The position numbers and the translations under genes are program-made. 64,000 nt of DNA from Nitratireductor soli (GTDB lineage: Bacteria > Pseudomonadota > Alphaproteobacteria > Rhizobiales > Rhizobiaceae). The stretch spans positions 124,001-188,000 of the forward strand of contig NZ_LFVY01000007.1 in NCBI RefSeq assembly GCF_001050155.1, written 5' to 3'. This document shows, one piece after another, positions 25,352 through 34,236 of the stretch; within the stretch, counting starts at the first letter, position 1; each line of letters begins with the position of its first letter. Below the pieces are notes generated by a model. The model searched no databases and was not told the DNA's origin. It worked only from the letters and a program-made list of their open reading frames with translations.

Positions 25352-26434
25352 ATGGCGACCGTCGAACTGCAGGGGGTGCGCAAGAGCTTTGGGCAACTGG
25401 AAGTGGTGCATGGCGTCGATCTCGACATTGCAGAGGGCGAGTTCGCCGTGCTGGTCGGGCCATCCGGCTGCGGAAAATCGACGCTTCTCAGGATGATCGC
25501 CGGGCTGGAGGAGATGACGTCCGGCGCGATCCGCATCGGCGGCGCCATCGTCAACCACCTGCCGCCGAAGGACCGGGACATCGCCATGGTGTTCCAGAAC
25601 TATGCGCTGTACCCGCACAAGACGGTGCAGGCGAACATGGAGTTCGGCCTGAAGCTCAGGAAGACGCCAAAGGCCGAGATTGCAAGGCGGGTCGCCGACG
25701 CCGCTGAAATCCTCGGCCTGACGGAACTGCTCGGACGGCATCCAAGGCAGCTTTCCGGCGGCCAGCGCCAGCGTGTCGCCATGGGGCGGGCCATCGTCCG
25801 CGACCCGCAGGTCTTTCTCTTTGACGAACCGCTGTCCAATCTGGACGCCAAGCTCCGGGTGCAGATGCGCACCGAGATCAAGGCGCTGCAGAAGCGGCTC
25901 GGCACCACATCCGTCTATGTGACGCACGACCAGGTGGAGGCGATGACCATGGCCGACCGCATCGTCGTCATGCGCAACGGCCATATCGAGCAGGTGGGCG
26001 CGCCGCTCGATCTCTACGAGCGGCCGGCGAACATGTTCGTCGCCGGCTTCATCGGTTCTCCGGCGATGAATTTCATTCCCGGCACCGTCGTGCGCAACGG
26101 GGCGGGACCGGTGCTGCGGGCCGCCGACGGCGTGACCCTGCGGCTGGCGCCCGATTGCGCCTGCGAGGAGGGGCGCCAGGTGGTCTGCGGCATCCGGCCC
26201 GAGCACCTGACGATCTGTAGCGACGCGGAACAGGATGCCGTTTCGGCGGCGCTGCGCTACATCGAGCCGACGGGATCGCAGACCTTCGTCTTCGCCGACA
26301 TCGCCGGCGGCGTCCAGCTTTGCCTGATCGCCGCGCAGCCCCGCTTGCTAGCGGCGGGATCGACGATCCGCCTGCGCGCCGAGCCTTCGGCGGTGCATCT
26401 GTTCGACGGCGCGTCGGGCGCGGTGCTTCACTAG
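25352..26434 (+). CDS. ABC transporter ATPase, MalK/UgpC type
   Basis: Sugar-importer-type ATPase of 360 residues: GPSGCGKST near 36, [39 protein letters not shown], then TOBE/MalK regulatory domains with IRPEHL. GGGAGGATGA precedes the ATG at 25352. It is cotranscribed with the mutase operon. The SBP and permeases at 29361-32632 have no ATPase of their own, so this protein probably drives them, which ties the importer to the mutase pathway. The TAG stop abuts a palindromic repeat. Confidence 0.92.
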   Translation: MATVELQGVRKSFGQLEVVHGVDLDIAEGEFAVLVGPSGCGKSTLLRMIAGLEEMTSGAIRIGGAIVNHLPPKDRDIAMVFQNYALYPHKTVQANMEFGLKLRKTPKAEIARRVADAAEILGLTELLGRHPRQLSGGQRQRVAMGRAIVRDPQVFLFDEPLSNLDAKLRVQMRTEIKALQKRLGTTSVYVTHDQVEAMTMADRIVVMRNGHIEQVGAPLDLYERPANMFVAGFIGSPAMNFIPGTVVRNGAGPVLRAADGVTLRLAPDCACEEGRQVVCGIRPEHLTICSDAEQDAVSAALRYIEPTGSQTFVFADIAGGVQLCLIAAQPRLLAAGSTIRLRAEPSAVHLFDGASGAVLH

Positions 26435-26438
26435 GGCA

Positions 26439-26535
26439 TTTTGCAGTCAGGTGGAATCACCTGACGTCCGCATAAATGCAGAAAAACAAAGAGTTAGACC
26501 GGTTCAACGTTTCTATGAAACGCTGAACCGGTCTA
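26439..26535. repeat. Triple-hairpin intergenic palindromic repeat, copy A
   Basis: About 97 bases with three stems: CAGGTGGAATCACCTG, GCATAAATGC and a long one made of AGACCGGTTCAACGTTTC and its complement. Copies occur at 43464-43563, 61875-61976 (reverse orientation) and, in reduced form, 55104-55150. It separates the convergent ATPase and dimethylformamidase-like genes, and the latter's stop codon (26533-26535) is inside it. It looks like the RIME-type mosaic repeats of rhizobia; the family name is an inference. Confidence 0.85.
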
Positions 26536-29082
26536 GGGCAGCACGAACGGTTCCGGGTCGATGAAGCGTTGCAACACATTGCCGGTTAGCCGGGCGATGT
26601 TGTTGGCGTAGCCATTATGGGCGAGGCTGCCGGCATAGGCGATCGAGCCGGTGGAGAAGACCGCGCCGCCGCCGGGGCATTCGAAGAACACCATGTCGGC
26701 CCGCACCGCCGGGTTGAACGGGCCGGCGGTGCCGCCATGCGGCACCATGACGGTGTCATTTGCCGGCTGATAAGTCGGCGAATGGTTTTCCGACGAGGCG
26801 ATCACCAGCGCGTGCCGGGGCGAACCCTGGCGGAGATCGAAACTGTCGAGCTCCTCGCCCGCCGCGCCGTCGCCGGCCGTGCCGAAATCGCCGAGGATCT
26901 CACCCTCCACGCCGTCGAAGATGAACGCCACGCGCGGGTCGCGGCTTGCCGGCGTGCGACGATAGTAGCTCGACCGGTCGAAACCCTGCGCGGCGAAGCC
27001 GATGCCGGCCAGCATGTGCGGCGCCCGTCCCTGGCGGCGCCACAGGCCGCCCATCTCGCCGGTAAAGCCCATATGGTATTCGCCGGCTTCGGCATCCCAT
27101 GCGCGCGTGCCGTCTTCGGCCCGTCGCGTCTCGACGATGCCGGGTTCGCCGGGGCGAAAGGCGATGCGCCAGTAGAAGCCGTTGCCGCCCAGATAGATGA
27201 AACGGCCGCCGCCCCTCACATAGGTTTCCAGCCCGTCCAGCATTTCGAGGCTGACATATTCGGGATGCGTGCCGGTGACGACGCATCGGTAAGGGGCGAG
27301 CAGCGTCGCGCCCTCCCGGTGCAGATCATCGTCGGTGATGACGTCGAACGGCTCTCCCAGATGTTCGAGCCACTCGATGACGAACAGGTCCTCGCTGAAA
27401 TTCCACAGGCGGCCCTTGGGGCGGAAATTGGTCACGGGGCGCAGGCGCGTGCCGTAGCAGACGCCGCTGCCGTCATTGTGGACGCAATAGGTCGACAGGC
27501 CGAGCGGGTGGTCGAGAAGCTGCAGGTCGGCGGCGTCGAAATCGAGCAGGCGGCCGCGGATCAGCTCCGTGGTGGGGCTGAAGAAGCGGGCGCGGTTGTT
27601 GGCGTAGACCGTGTAGGTGGCGGTCGGGGCGAGGAAAGCGATGCGCGCCCTGGCGGCTGCCGGGCGGACGAAGAAGGGAATGTAGGTTTCAGCCGCGCCG
27701 CCGCGCAGGCGCGCGGCGTAGACGCCGCTTTGCCAGTCGTCGCCGACGGTGACCTCGATGTCGGTCTGCCAGCCGGCATCGTCGATGTCGTCGTCGTGGA
27801 AATGGATGGCGCCATAGTGCGCGGGGGCCTGGGTCCAGTCGCGGACGGTGCCGTCCCAGAGATGGCCGGTCATGGCGCGCGTCGGCTGGTTGACCAGCCG
27901 CGCGTGACAGCCGGCCGGCCCGCGGTCGATGACGGCGCCGGTGTGCATCTCCAGGGAGAAATCCCAGGCGGCGGCGATGTCGGGCAGGGTGGCCAGTGTC
28001 TCGCTGGCCATGGGCAGGGCGCTGAGCGCCTCGGCAGTGACGGCCGCGCCGAGGATCGCCGGTGCCTCGATCTTGCCGTTGAAATGGCCGCCATGCGCCG
28101 CACCGTGCGCGTCGTCGGCATGCCAGGCGGCGATCAGGCCGGGACGGTGCGGCAGGCGCGGGCGCAGTTTTGTCCGGCGGCTGACCGCAACGGGCCTGGC
28201 GGCGCTGAAGCCGTGGGCGCCGATTGGCTCCTGCAGCAGGTGAACGGTGCCGCCGGCGGCGTCGAAGCTGGCGCTGACGCGGCTCCATTGGCGTGGCGGA
28301 AGGCTGACGCCGGTGGAGATTTCCTCCTGGTCGGCGCCGTCGCCGATGCGCAGGGCGAGCGACCCGGCGGCATCGACGATGAGGGCGATGCCGGTCCGCT
28401 CGGATTGCGACCAGTTGCCGATCAGAGCGGCCGCATCGCGGTTGAGCGTCGGCCAGACGAGCGCCTGCAGGGTGAGGCTCATCGGTATGCGCAGCGTGTC
28501 GGGCAGGCGGGCGAAGGAGCCGAGACGCAACGGTTGCACACGGCCCACAAACGCGCCCAGGCCCTGCACCATGTTTTCGCGAAACCCTTCCTCTCCCGCC
28601 GCGCGCGCCGGGGCGTGCAGGCGGACGATGTCGGCGCGGTAGTTGGCGATGCCGGGCGTGCTGACCTTGAAGGCGATCGTATCCCCCGGCTTGACGCCGA
28701 GCCTGTCGGCGTAGGCGAGGATGACGCGGCTCGTGTCCGGCGGCGCGAGGGGCGCGGCCGGCTGGTGCGGCGGTTCGCCGAGCGCTTCATCGAGATCGTG
28801 GCCGGTGAGGATCGCCCAGCGCAGCTTGAACACCGTCCATTCGGCCTCCTCGATGGACGAAAAGACATAGCCGGGAACGACCTCGGGCCTGGGCGGAGCG
28901 CCGGTGATGCGGGCGAGCAGCCATTTGCGGCGCGGCTCGACGACGATCAGGCAATGCTTGCCCTCGATCGGCAGGCCGCGCATGCGCAGCAGCACGGCCT
29001 GCAACTCCTGGCTATGGGCCCCGAGGGGATTGGCCTTGAACTCGCGGGCGAGGTCGAGGCGAGAAGGGTCGATCTCATACAT
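26533..29082 (-). CDS. N,N-dimethylformamidase-like amidohydrolase, small and large subunits fused
   Basis: An 849-residue protein related to N,N-dimethylformamidase. That enzyme is normally two chains, about 130 and 760 residues, with an unusual mononuclear iron bound by two Tyr and one Glu. Residues 1-130 (with SSIEEAEWTVFKLRW near 75-90) resemble the small subunit, and the rest the large one, so this seems a natural fusion. Candidate metal ligands are a Tyr in YTVYANN (~490), Tyr in STYCVHNDG (~530) and Glu in THPEYVS (~605); their spacing roughly follows that recalled for the Paracoccus enzyme. A laminin-G/concanavalin-like segment lies in the middle. The start at 29082 has only a weak ribosome site. 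Lying between the ATPase and the remaining importer genes, it probably hydrolyses the imported amide. True substrate unknown. Confidence 0.8.
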   Translation of the reverse strand: MYEIDPSRLDLAREFKANPLGAHSQELQAVLLRMRGLPIEGKHCLIVVEPRRKWLLARITGAPPRPEVVPGYVFSSIEEAEWTVFKLRWAILTGHDLDEALGEPPHQPAAPLAPPDTSRVILAYADRLGVKPGDTIAFKVSTPGIANYRADIVRLHAPARAAGEEGFRENMVQGLGAFVGRVQPLRLGSFARLPDTLRIPMSLTLQALVWPTLNRDAAALIGNWSQSERTGIALIVDAAGSLALRIGDGADQEEISTGVSLPPRQWSRVSASFDAAGGTVHLLQEPIGAHGFSAARPVAVSRRTKLRPRLPHRPGLIAAWHADDAHGAAHGGHFNGKIEAPAILGAAVTAEALSALPMASETLATLPDIAAAWDFSLEMHTGAVIDRGPAGCHARLVNQPTRAMTGHLWDGTVRDWTQAPAHYGAIHFHDDDIDDAGWQTDIEVTVGDDWQSGVYAARLRGGAAETYIPFFVRPAAARARIAFLAPTATYTVYANNRARFFSPTTELIRGRLLDFDAADLQLLDHPLGLSTYCVHNDGSGVCYGTRLRPVTNFRPKGRLWNFSEDLFVIEWLEHLGEPFDVITDDDLHREGATLLAPYRCVVTGTHPEYVSLEMLDGLETYVRGGGRFIYLGGNGFYWRIAFRPGEPGIVETRRAEDGTRAWDAEAGEYHMGFTGEMGGLWRRQGRAPHMLAGIGFAAQGFDRSSYYRRTPASRDPRVAFIFDGVEGEILGDFGTAGDGAAGEELDSFDLRQGSPRHALVIASSENHSPTYQPANDTVMVPHGGTAGPFNPAVRADMVFFECPGGGAVFSTGSIAYAGSLAHNGYANNIARLTGNVLQRFIDPEPFVLP

Positions 29083-29360
29083 GAAGCGCTCGTTGAAGAT
29101 GCGTGGCGGCAGATGGCGTGATGCAGGCGGCGCGGCCGGTGGGATCCGCGAATGGCGGGGCGGAGAGTCCAGTGTTGCAGTTTCACCGGATTTTCCAGTG
29201 CGAGGCAATGGGCGGTGATCGGATTCGTGAATAGCTGAAAACGTCCAATATATATAATGATTTTGCGATTTACGCAATACACAGGCTTAAATTGTGTTGA
29301 AAATGCATAAAAGATACCCTACGGTTATGTTGGCCAATGGGAAGGGCCAGGGAGGATGTC
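29083..29360. promoter_or_regulatory. Divergent promoter region with TTGCG dyad
   Basis: AT-rich spacer between the dimethylformamidase-like gene and the importer operon. TTGCGATTTACGCAA (29263-29277) is a five-base-arm dyad next to the AT run TATATATAA; TTGAAA at 29297 could be a -35 element for the importer. No gene is seen in it. Confidence 0.4.
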
Positions 29361-30674
29361 ATGTCAGGCAAGAGAATTTCAGGCACGACAAGAAGAGCGT
29401 TCATGCGCAATGCCGGCCTCGTGTCGCTGGCTGCGGCGACCGGAGGATTGTCCGCGCGGTTCGCGCGGGCGGCGACGCCGATCAGCCTGGTCGGCTGGAC
29501 GTTCAGGCCGGACATGGTCCAGGCCTATATCGATTTCTTCAACGAGAAGTATGGCGAGGCGGTCGACTATTCGACGCTGCCTTGGCCGACCTTTCACCCG
29601 ACGCTCGAGCAGCGGGCCTTTGCCGGCGACATCGTCGACGTGATGTATTGCACGCACAACAACCGGCAGCGCTGGTTCGAGCGCGGCATGATCCGCAGCC
29701 TCGAAGACCTGCCGGGCTTCGACGAGATCAAGTCCGCCATGCTGCCGGCCAGCCTGTCGAGCCTGACCAGCAAGGATGGCGCGCACGTGATCGCCCTGCC
29801 GTATTACTCGGCTTACTACATCATGATGTACAACGACCCGATGCTGAAGAAAGCCGGTTTCGACAAACCGGGCGCCGGCTGGGACGAGATCATCGAGCAA
29901 TGCGTCAAGCTGAAGACGGACGGCATCTCGGAATATCCGATGCTGCCCAACTGGAATCCGACGCAGACGGGCACCAACCCGCAATTCCTCAGCGATTGCT
30001 TCGCCGAGGGGGCGGCGCTGTTCGACGACGCCAACAAGCTCCAGGCGGACCAGGACGCGGTCGCCCATGTGATGGAGCGGTGGCAGAAGATGTACGAGCT
30101 GGGACTGGTGACGCCGGAAATCTTCACCCAGGCCTCGTCGACCGACACGCACCGGATGATGTTCACCGGCAAATACGCCTTCCATTCGAACCATTGCAAC
30201 TATCTGCAGGACACGGCGACGGACGCGGCGCAATCGCAACTCGCCGGCAAGAAGGCGCGCATCACGCCCTATCCGGGCAAGACGGGCGACACCTATGCGT
30301 GGACGGATTCCTACGTGATGAACGCCAAGACGGCGGCGTTGGAATCCGCATGGAAGCTGCTGCAGTTCCTCGGCGCCAACCTGAACGGCGACTGGTATGT
30401 GCAGAAGGAGTGGGCGATCTCGTCCGGCGTGCAGAACCCCTATCCGGCATTCTACGAGGACCCGGCCGTCATCGCCTCCACCGAGGAGTGGGTCGATCCG
30501 GCCATCCTCAAGGAGCAGGCCGGCAAGGGCAAGGTCATCAACGCCTTCAAGGAGACCTGGTATCCCGAATACGACACCAAGGTCGTGCCGATCATGCACG
30601 ACATGATCCGCAAGAAATCGTCGGTTCCCGAGGCGATCAAGGCGATGACCGACCTGTATCAGTCGCTCGCCTGA
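29361..30674 (+). CDS. ABC transporter binding protein, sugar type, Tat-exported
   Basis: Family 1 extracellular solute-binding protein of 437 residues. The ATG at 29361 follows AGGGAGGA. The N-terminus has a twin-arginine motif (TRRAFMRNAG) before a hydrophobic stretch and ARA cleavage site near 36, so export in folded form is likely. The fold class binds sugars and glycerol phosphates, but in rhizobia also many other neutral compounds. Next genes are two MalF/MalG-type permeases; the ATPase is at 25352. Divergent from the dimethylformamidase-like gene, which suggests that the ligand is an amide or a sugar amide (inference). Confidence 0.9.
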   Translation: MSGKRISGTTRRAFMRNAGLVSLAAATGGLSARFARAATPISLVGWTFRPDMVQAYIDFFNEKYGEAVDYSTLPWPTFHPTLEQRAFAGDIVDVMYCTHNNRQRWFERGMIRSLEDLPGFDEIKSAMLPASLSSLTSKDGAHVIALPYYSAYYIMMYNDPMLKKAGFDKPGAGWDEIIEQCVKLKTDGISEYPMLPNWNPTQTGTNPQFLSDCFAEGAALFDDANKLQADQDAVAHVMERWQKMYELGLVTPEIFTQASSTDTHRMMFTGKYAFHSNHCNYLQDTATDAAQSQLAGKKARITPYPGKTGDTYAWTDSYVMNAKTAALESAWKLLQFLGANLNGDWYVQKEWAISSGVQNPYPAFYEDPAVIASTEEWVDPAILKEQAGKGKVINAFKETWYPEYDTKVVPIMHDMIRKKSSVPEAIKAMTDLYQSLA

Positions 30675-30728
30675 GACCCGCCTGACCGGGGCCGCCCGAA
30701 GCAATAACCCGTGGGAGAAACACGGCCG

Positions 30729-31736
30729 ATGGCCGATCTTCTCGAACCGATGAAAAGAGACGTTCGGGCACAGCCCGGAACCGGGCGAAACGGCGGTCTC
30801 ATCCGCCGTTTCAGCCTCTATGCGAACACGCAGGCGGGTTTTGCGACATTGCTGATCCTGCCGGCGCTGACGGTGATCTTCGCCGTGGTCTTCTTTCCGC
30901 TGGTCTATTCGATCTGGCTCAGCCTGGCGGAGGTCGACCTGCTTGACACGAGCGGGCCGACGCTGAACCTGTTCGGCTTCAACCTGCCGCTCTACAAGTT
31001 CATCGGCTTTGGCAATTACCGCGACATCGTCGGCGATCCGCTCTATTGGGGCGCGCTCGGGCGCACGGTGTTCTTCGTCGCCGCCTTCGTCGTCGAGGCG
31101 ACGGTGATCGGCCTCGCCATGGCGCTGATCCTCAATTCGGAATTCTTCGGCCGGCCGATCCTGCGCGCCGCGCTGCTCATTCCATGGTCGATGTCGCGGG
31201 TGGTGGTGGGCCTGTTATGGCTCGGCATGCTGTCGGCCGATTTTGGCGCGCTCAACGCGATCCTCAGCCGGCTGGGCCTGATCGACCACTACATCTCCTT
31301 CTTCCAGAACGGCTTTTCGGCGCTGAACGTGCTGGTGCTGGTCTATGTGTGGAACCAGGCGCCCTTCGCCACCGTGCTGTTCTTGGCCGGGCTGCAGTCG
31401 ATCCCGAAGGATCTTTACGCGGCGGCCGAGGTCGATGGCGCGGGGTTCTGGCGCAAGCTGTGGCATGTGACGCTGCCGTCGCTCCGGCCGATGATGTTCC
31501 TGGTGCTGGTGCTGTCCACGGTCAACGGCTTCCTGATGCTCGATCTGATCTTCGTCATGACCTTCGGCGGTCCGGGCAACGACACGACGACCGTTTCCTG
31601 GCTCGGCTATGTGACGGCGTTCAATTTCTTCCAGTTCGGGCCGGGCACGGCGATCCTGTTCACGCTGACGCTGATCTGCGTCGTGCTGACCGTGGTCTAC
31701 CAGCGCCTGATCCTGGCGAAATTCCAGGCGGAGTGA
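30729..31736 (+). CDS. ABC transporter permease, MalF/UgpA type
   Basis: Permease of 335 residues with six or more membrane segments and the EAA loop (AAEVDGAGFWRKLWHVTLPS). The ATG at 30729 is preferred over a GTG at 30711 because GGGAGAA falls between them. The long hydrophilic N-terminus of about 40 residues is cytoplasmic. It forms the membrane channel with the next gene, fed by the binding protein at 29361. Confidence 0.9.
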   Translation: MADLLEPMKRDVRAQPGTGRNGGLIRRFSLYANTQAGFATLLILPALTVIFAVVFFPLVYSIWLSLAEVDLLDTSGPTLNLFGFNLPLYKFIGFGNYRDIVGDPLYWGALGRTVFFVAAFVVEATVIGLAMALILNSEFFGRPILRAALLIPWSMSRVVVGLLWLGMLSADFGALNAILSRLGLIDHYISFFQNGFSALNVLVLVYVWNQAPFATVLFLAGLQSIPKDLYAAAEVDGAGFWRKLWHVTLPSLRPMMFLVLVLSTVNGFLMLDLIFVMTFGGPGNDTTTVSWLGYVTAFNFFQFGPGTAILFTLTLICVVLTVVYQRLILAKFQAE

Positions 31737-31741
31737 GGGCG

Positions 31742-32632
31742 ATGAGCGTGCAAGCGGTGCCCTATCGTCAACCCGTCCTGACCAGGATCATTTCCGCCTG
31801 CGGCATCTATGTGCTGGCGGCGCTTGTCGCCATCTGGCTGATCGGCCCGTTCCTGTGGCTGTTCATCACCTCGATCAGCTATCAGCGCGACCTGCTCGCC
31901 CTGCCGACACCGCTGATCCCGGTCAATCCGACGCTGGAGAATTATGGAAAGATCCTCGGGCTGGTGGAGTTCAACCATGCCGACCAGGCGCGGCTGGTGA
32001 TCGCCTCGCTGGGCAACAGCTTCATTGTCGCCATGGCCGTCACGCTGATCAACATCGTCTTCGGCAGCGCCGCCGGCTATGCCTATGCACGCCATCGTTC
32101 GCGGCTGATGAGCCTGTCGCTCTACCTGGTCCTGTTCACCCGCATGCTGCCGGTGGTGGTGCTGATCCCGGCCCTGTTCCTGATGCTGCGCCAGCTTGGC
32201 CTGCAGAACAGTTTGACCGGCCTGACGATCGCCTATTGCTCGTTCACCTTCCCGTTCACCATCTGGATCATGAAGAGCTATTTCGAGACGATCCCGCGGG
32301 AACTCGAGGAAAGCGGGCTGGTCGACGGCTGCACGCGGTTCCAGGTGTTTTGCCGGCTGATCGTGCCGATCTCCGGGCCCGGCTTCGTGGCGGCGGGCGC
32401 CTTCACCTTCGTCCTGTCCTGGAACGAGTTCCTGGTCGCCCAGGTGCTCAATTCGAAGCGCGGCATGACGACCCTGCCGCCGGCCATCGCCGGCATGCTG
32501 GGACAGGCCAATCTCGACTATTCGATCATCGCCGCCTCGGGTTTCCTCTCCGCCCTGCCGGCGGCGGTGCTGGCGCTGCTGTTCCAGCGCTACATGGTCC
32601 AGGGGCTGACCGCCGGCTCGGTCAAGGGCTAG
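31742..32632 (+). CDS. ABC transporter permease, MalG/UgpE type
   Basis: Second permease, 296 residues, six membrane segments, EAA loop (EESGLVDGCTRFQVFCRLIV). It starts five bases after the previous stop. The TAG stop (32630-32632) is part of a small palindromic element, CTAGAGCA...TGCTCTAG. This gene ends the importer; the aldehyde dehydrogenase that follows 110 bases later may be a separate unit. Confidence 0.9.
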   Translation: MSVQAVPYRQPVLTRIISACGIYVLAALVAIWLIGPFLWLFITSISYQRDLLALPTPLIPVNPTLENYGKILGLVEFNHADQARLVIASLGNSFIVAMAVTLINIVFGSAAGYAYARHRSRLMSLSLYLVLFTRMLPVVVLIPALFLMLRQLGLQNSLTGLTIAYCSFTFPFTIWIMKSYFETIPRELEESGLVDGCTRFQVFCRLIVPISGPGFVAAGAFTFVLSWNEFLVAQVLNSKRGMTTLPPAIAGMLGQANLDYSIIAASGFLSALPAAVLALLFQRYMVQGLTAGSVKG

Positions 32633-32663
32633 AGCAATTCCAGGAAAAGCGGAAATGCTCTAG
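32629..32663. repeat. Short palindromic element containing a gene stop
   Basis: CTAGAGCA (32629-32636) and TGCTCTAG (32656-32663) form perfect arms, with an inner TTCC/GGAA pair. It resembles the AGAGCAATTCC palindromes frequent in Mesorhizobium-type genomes. The permease stop TAG lies in the left arm. It may stabilise or end the transcript. Confidence 0.6.
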
Positions 32664-32742
32664 CGGAATCACACCATCGGGCCAGGCCGGTCCGCATCTT
32701 TCCACGGCGCCTGAATGCGCCATGAAGCAGGAGGTTTGCACC

Positions 32743-34236
32743 ATGAACATCATCGCCCAGGAACGACCGGCGTTTCTGACCACCGGACCGAAAAAGATGC
32801 TGATCGACGGCCGGTGGGTGGAGGCCGCCTCCGGCAAGACGTTCGAGACCGTCAATCCGTCGACCGGCGAGGCGATCGCGACCATTGCCGAGGGCGAGCG
32901 GGAAGACGTTGACCGCGCCGTGGCGGCGGCGCGAAAAGCCTTCGACGAAGGACCGTGGCGCAAGTTCAAACCGCACGACCGGCAGGAGATCCTGCTCAAG
33001 CTGGCTGATCTGGTGGACAGGAATTTCGAGGAATTCGCCCTGATCGACGCGCTCGAAATGGGCGAGCCGATCACGCGGCGCAAGAATGCGCGGCGGCGGG
33101 TGCTGGGCCTGATCCGCTATTACGCCGGCATGGCGACGGCGCTGCATGGCGAGACGGTCGAGAATTCGATGCCGGGCGGCGACTTCACCTCCTACACGCT
33201 ACGCGAACCGGTCGGCGTCGTCGGTGCGATCGTGCCGTGGAACGGGCCGATGGTGTCGTGGATATGGAAGCTCGGGCCGGTGCTGGCGACCGGCTGCACC
33301 GCCGTCTACAAGCCGTCGGAGGAGGCTTCTCTGTCGGCGCTGCGGCTGGGCGAATTGCTGTGCGAGACGGGCATTCCGGACGGCGTGGTCAACATCGTGC
33401 CGGGCTTCGGACACGCCGCCGGTGCTGCGCTGGCCGAACATCCGGGCGTCGACAAGATCGCCTTCACCGGCTCGGTCGAAACCGGCCAGAAGATCCTGAT
33501 GGCATCGGCCGGCAATCTGAAGCGCGTGACGCTTGAACTGGGCGGCAAGTCGCCCGACATCGTCTTTGCCGACGCCGACATGGAGCTGGCCGTGCCGGGC
33601 GCGGCGATGGCCTGCTTCGGCAACACCGGCCAGGTGTGCAGCGCCGGCACGCGGCTCATCGTCGAGCAAAGCGTCTATGACGAATTCAACGAGCGGCTGG
33701 CCGATTTCTCGAAGACGCTGAAGGTGGGCAATTCGCTCGACGCGGAAACGCAGATCGGTCCGCTGGTTTCCAAAAAGCAGCTCGACCGCGTGTCCGGCTA
33801 TCTCGATCTCGGGCGGTCGGAGGGCGCGCGCGTCCTTTCGGGCGGCGAGCGGCTGAGCGACCCGGACCGCGCCAACGGCTATTTCATCCCGCCCACCGTT
33901 TTCCGCGACGTGAAGCCGGAAATGCGCATCGCCCGCGAGGAAATCTTCGGCCCGGTGGTCAGCACCATGCCCTTCACCGACATGGAGGAGGTGGCGCGGC
34001 GGGCCAATGACACGCATTTCGGCCTCGGCAGCGGCGTGTGGACCCGCGATGTGAGCAAAGCGCATTACCTGGCTAAAAATATTCGCGCGGGCTCCGTCTG
34101 GATAAACTGCTATCAGATGATGGACCCCGCCATGCCTTTCGGAGGATACAAGATGAGCGGTTATGGACGTGAATCGGGCACCGCCCAGTTCGACGATTAT
34201 CTGAACGTCAAGGCCGTGTGGATCCGGACCGCTTGA
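32743..34236 (+). CDS. Aldehyde dehydrogenase family protein
   Basis: NAD(P)-dependent aldehyde dehydrogenase of 497 residues: VPWNGP with the oxyanion Asn, FTGSVETGQ, LELGGKSPDIV with the general-base Glu, NTGQVCSAGTR with the catalytic Cys. The ATG at 32743 follows CAGGAGG; an ATG at 32722 would place that site inside the gene. The length and LELGGKSP block recall betaine/gamma-aminobutyraldehyde and phenylacetaldehyde dehydrogenases. The stop overlaps the flavoenzyme start. Third of its kind by position with 1357 and 50872, but the sequences differ clearly. Confidence 0.92.
   Translation: MNIIAQERPAFLTTGPKKMLIDGRWVEAASGKTFETVNPSTGEAIATIAEGEREDVDRAVAAARKAFDEGPWRKFKPHDRQEILLKLADLVDRNFEEFALIDALEMGEPITRRKNARRRVLGLIRYYAGMATALHGETVENSMPGGDFTSYTLREPVGVVGAIVPWNGPMVSWIWKLGPVLATGCTAVYKPSEEASLSALRLGELLCETGIPDGVVNIVPGFGHAAGAALAEHPGVDKIAFTGSVETGQKILMASAGNLKRVTLELGGKSPDIVFADADMELAVPGAAMACFGNTGQVCSAGTRLIVEQSVYDEFNERLADFSKTLKVGNSLDAETQIGPLVSKKQLDRVSGYLDLGRSEGARVLSGGERLSDPDRANGYFIPPTVFRDVKPEMRIAREEIFGPVVSTMPFTDMEEVARRANDTHFGLGSGVWTRDVSKAHYLAKNIRAGSVWINCYQMMDPAMPFGGYKMSGYGRESGTAQFDDYLNVKAVWIRTA

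Noticed and set aside
26439-26535. Considered as a CRISPR unit or attenuator because of its strong stems
   Set aside because: Single copy at each locus, no spacer-repeat array, and the same element recurs at unrelated gene ends.
26617-29121. An 834-codon open frame on the plus strand, antisense to the dimethylformamidase-like gene
   Set aside because: Composition-driven shadow of a high-GC gene: protein is Gly/Ala/Arg/Asp-rich with no family motif, and the minus-strand protein has clear family motifs.
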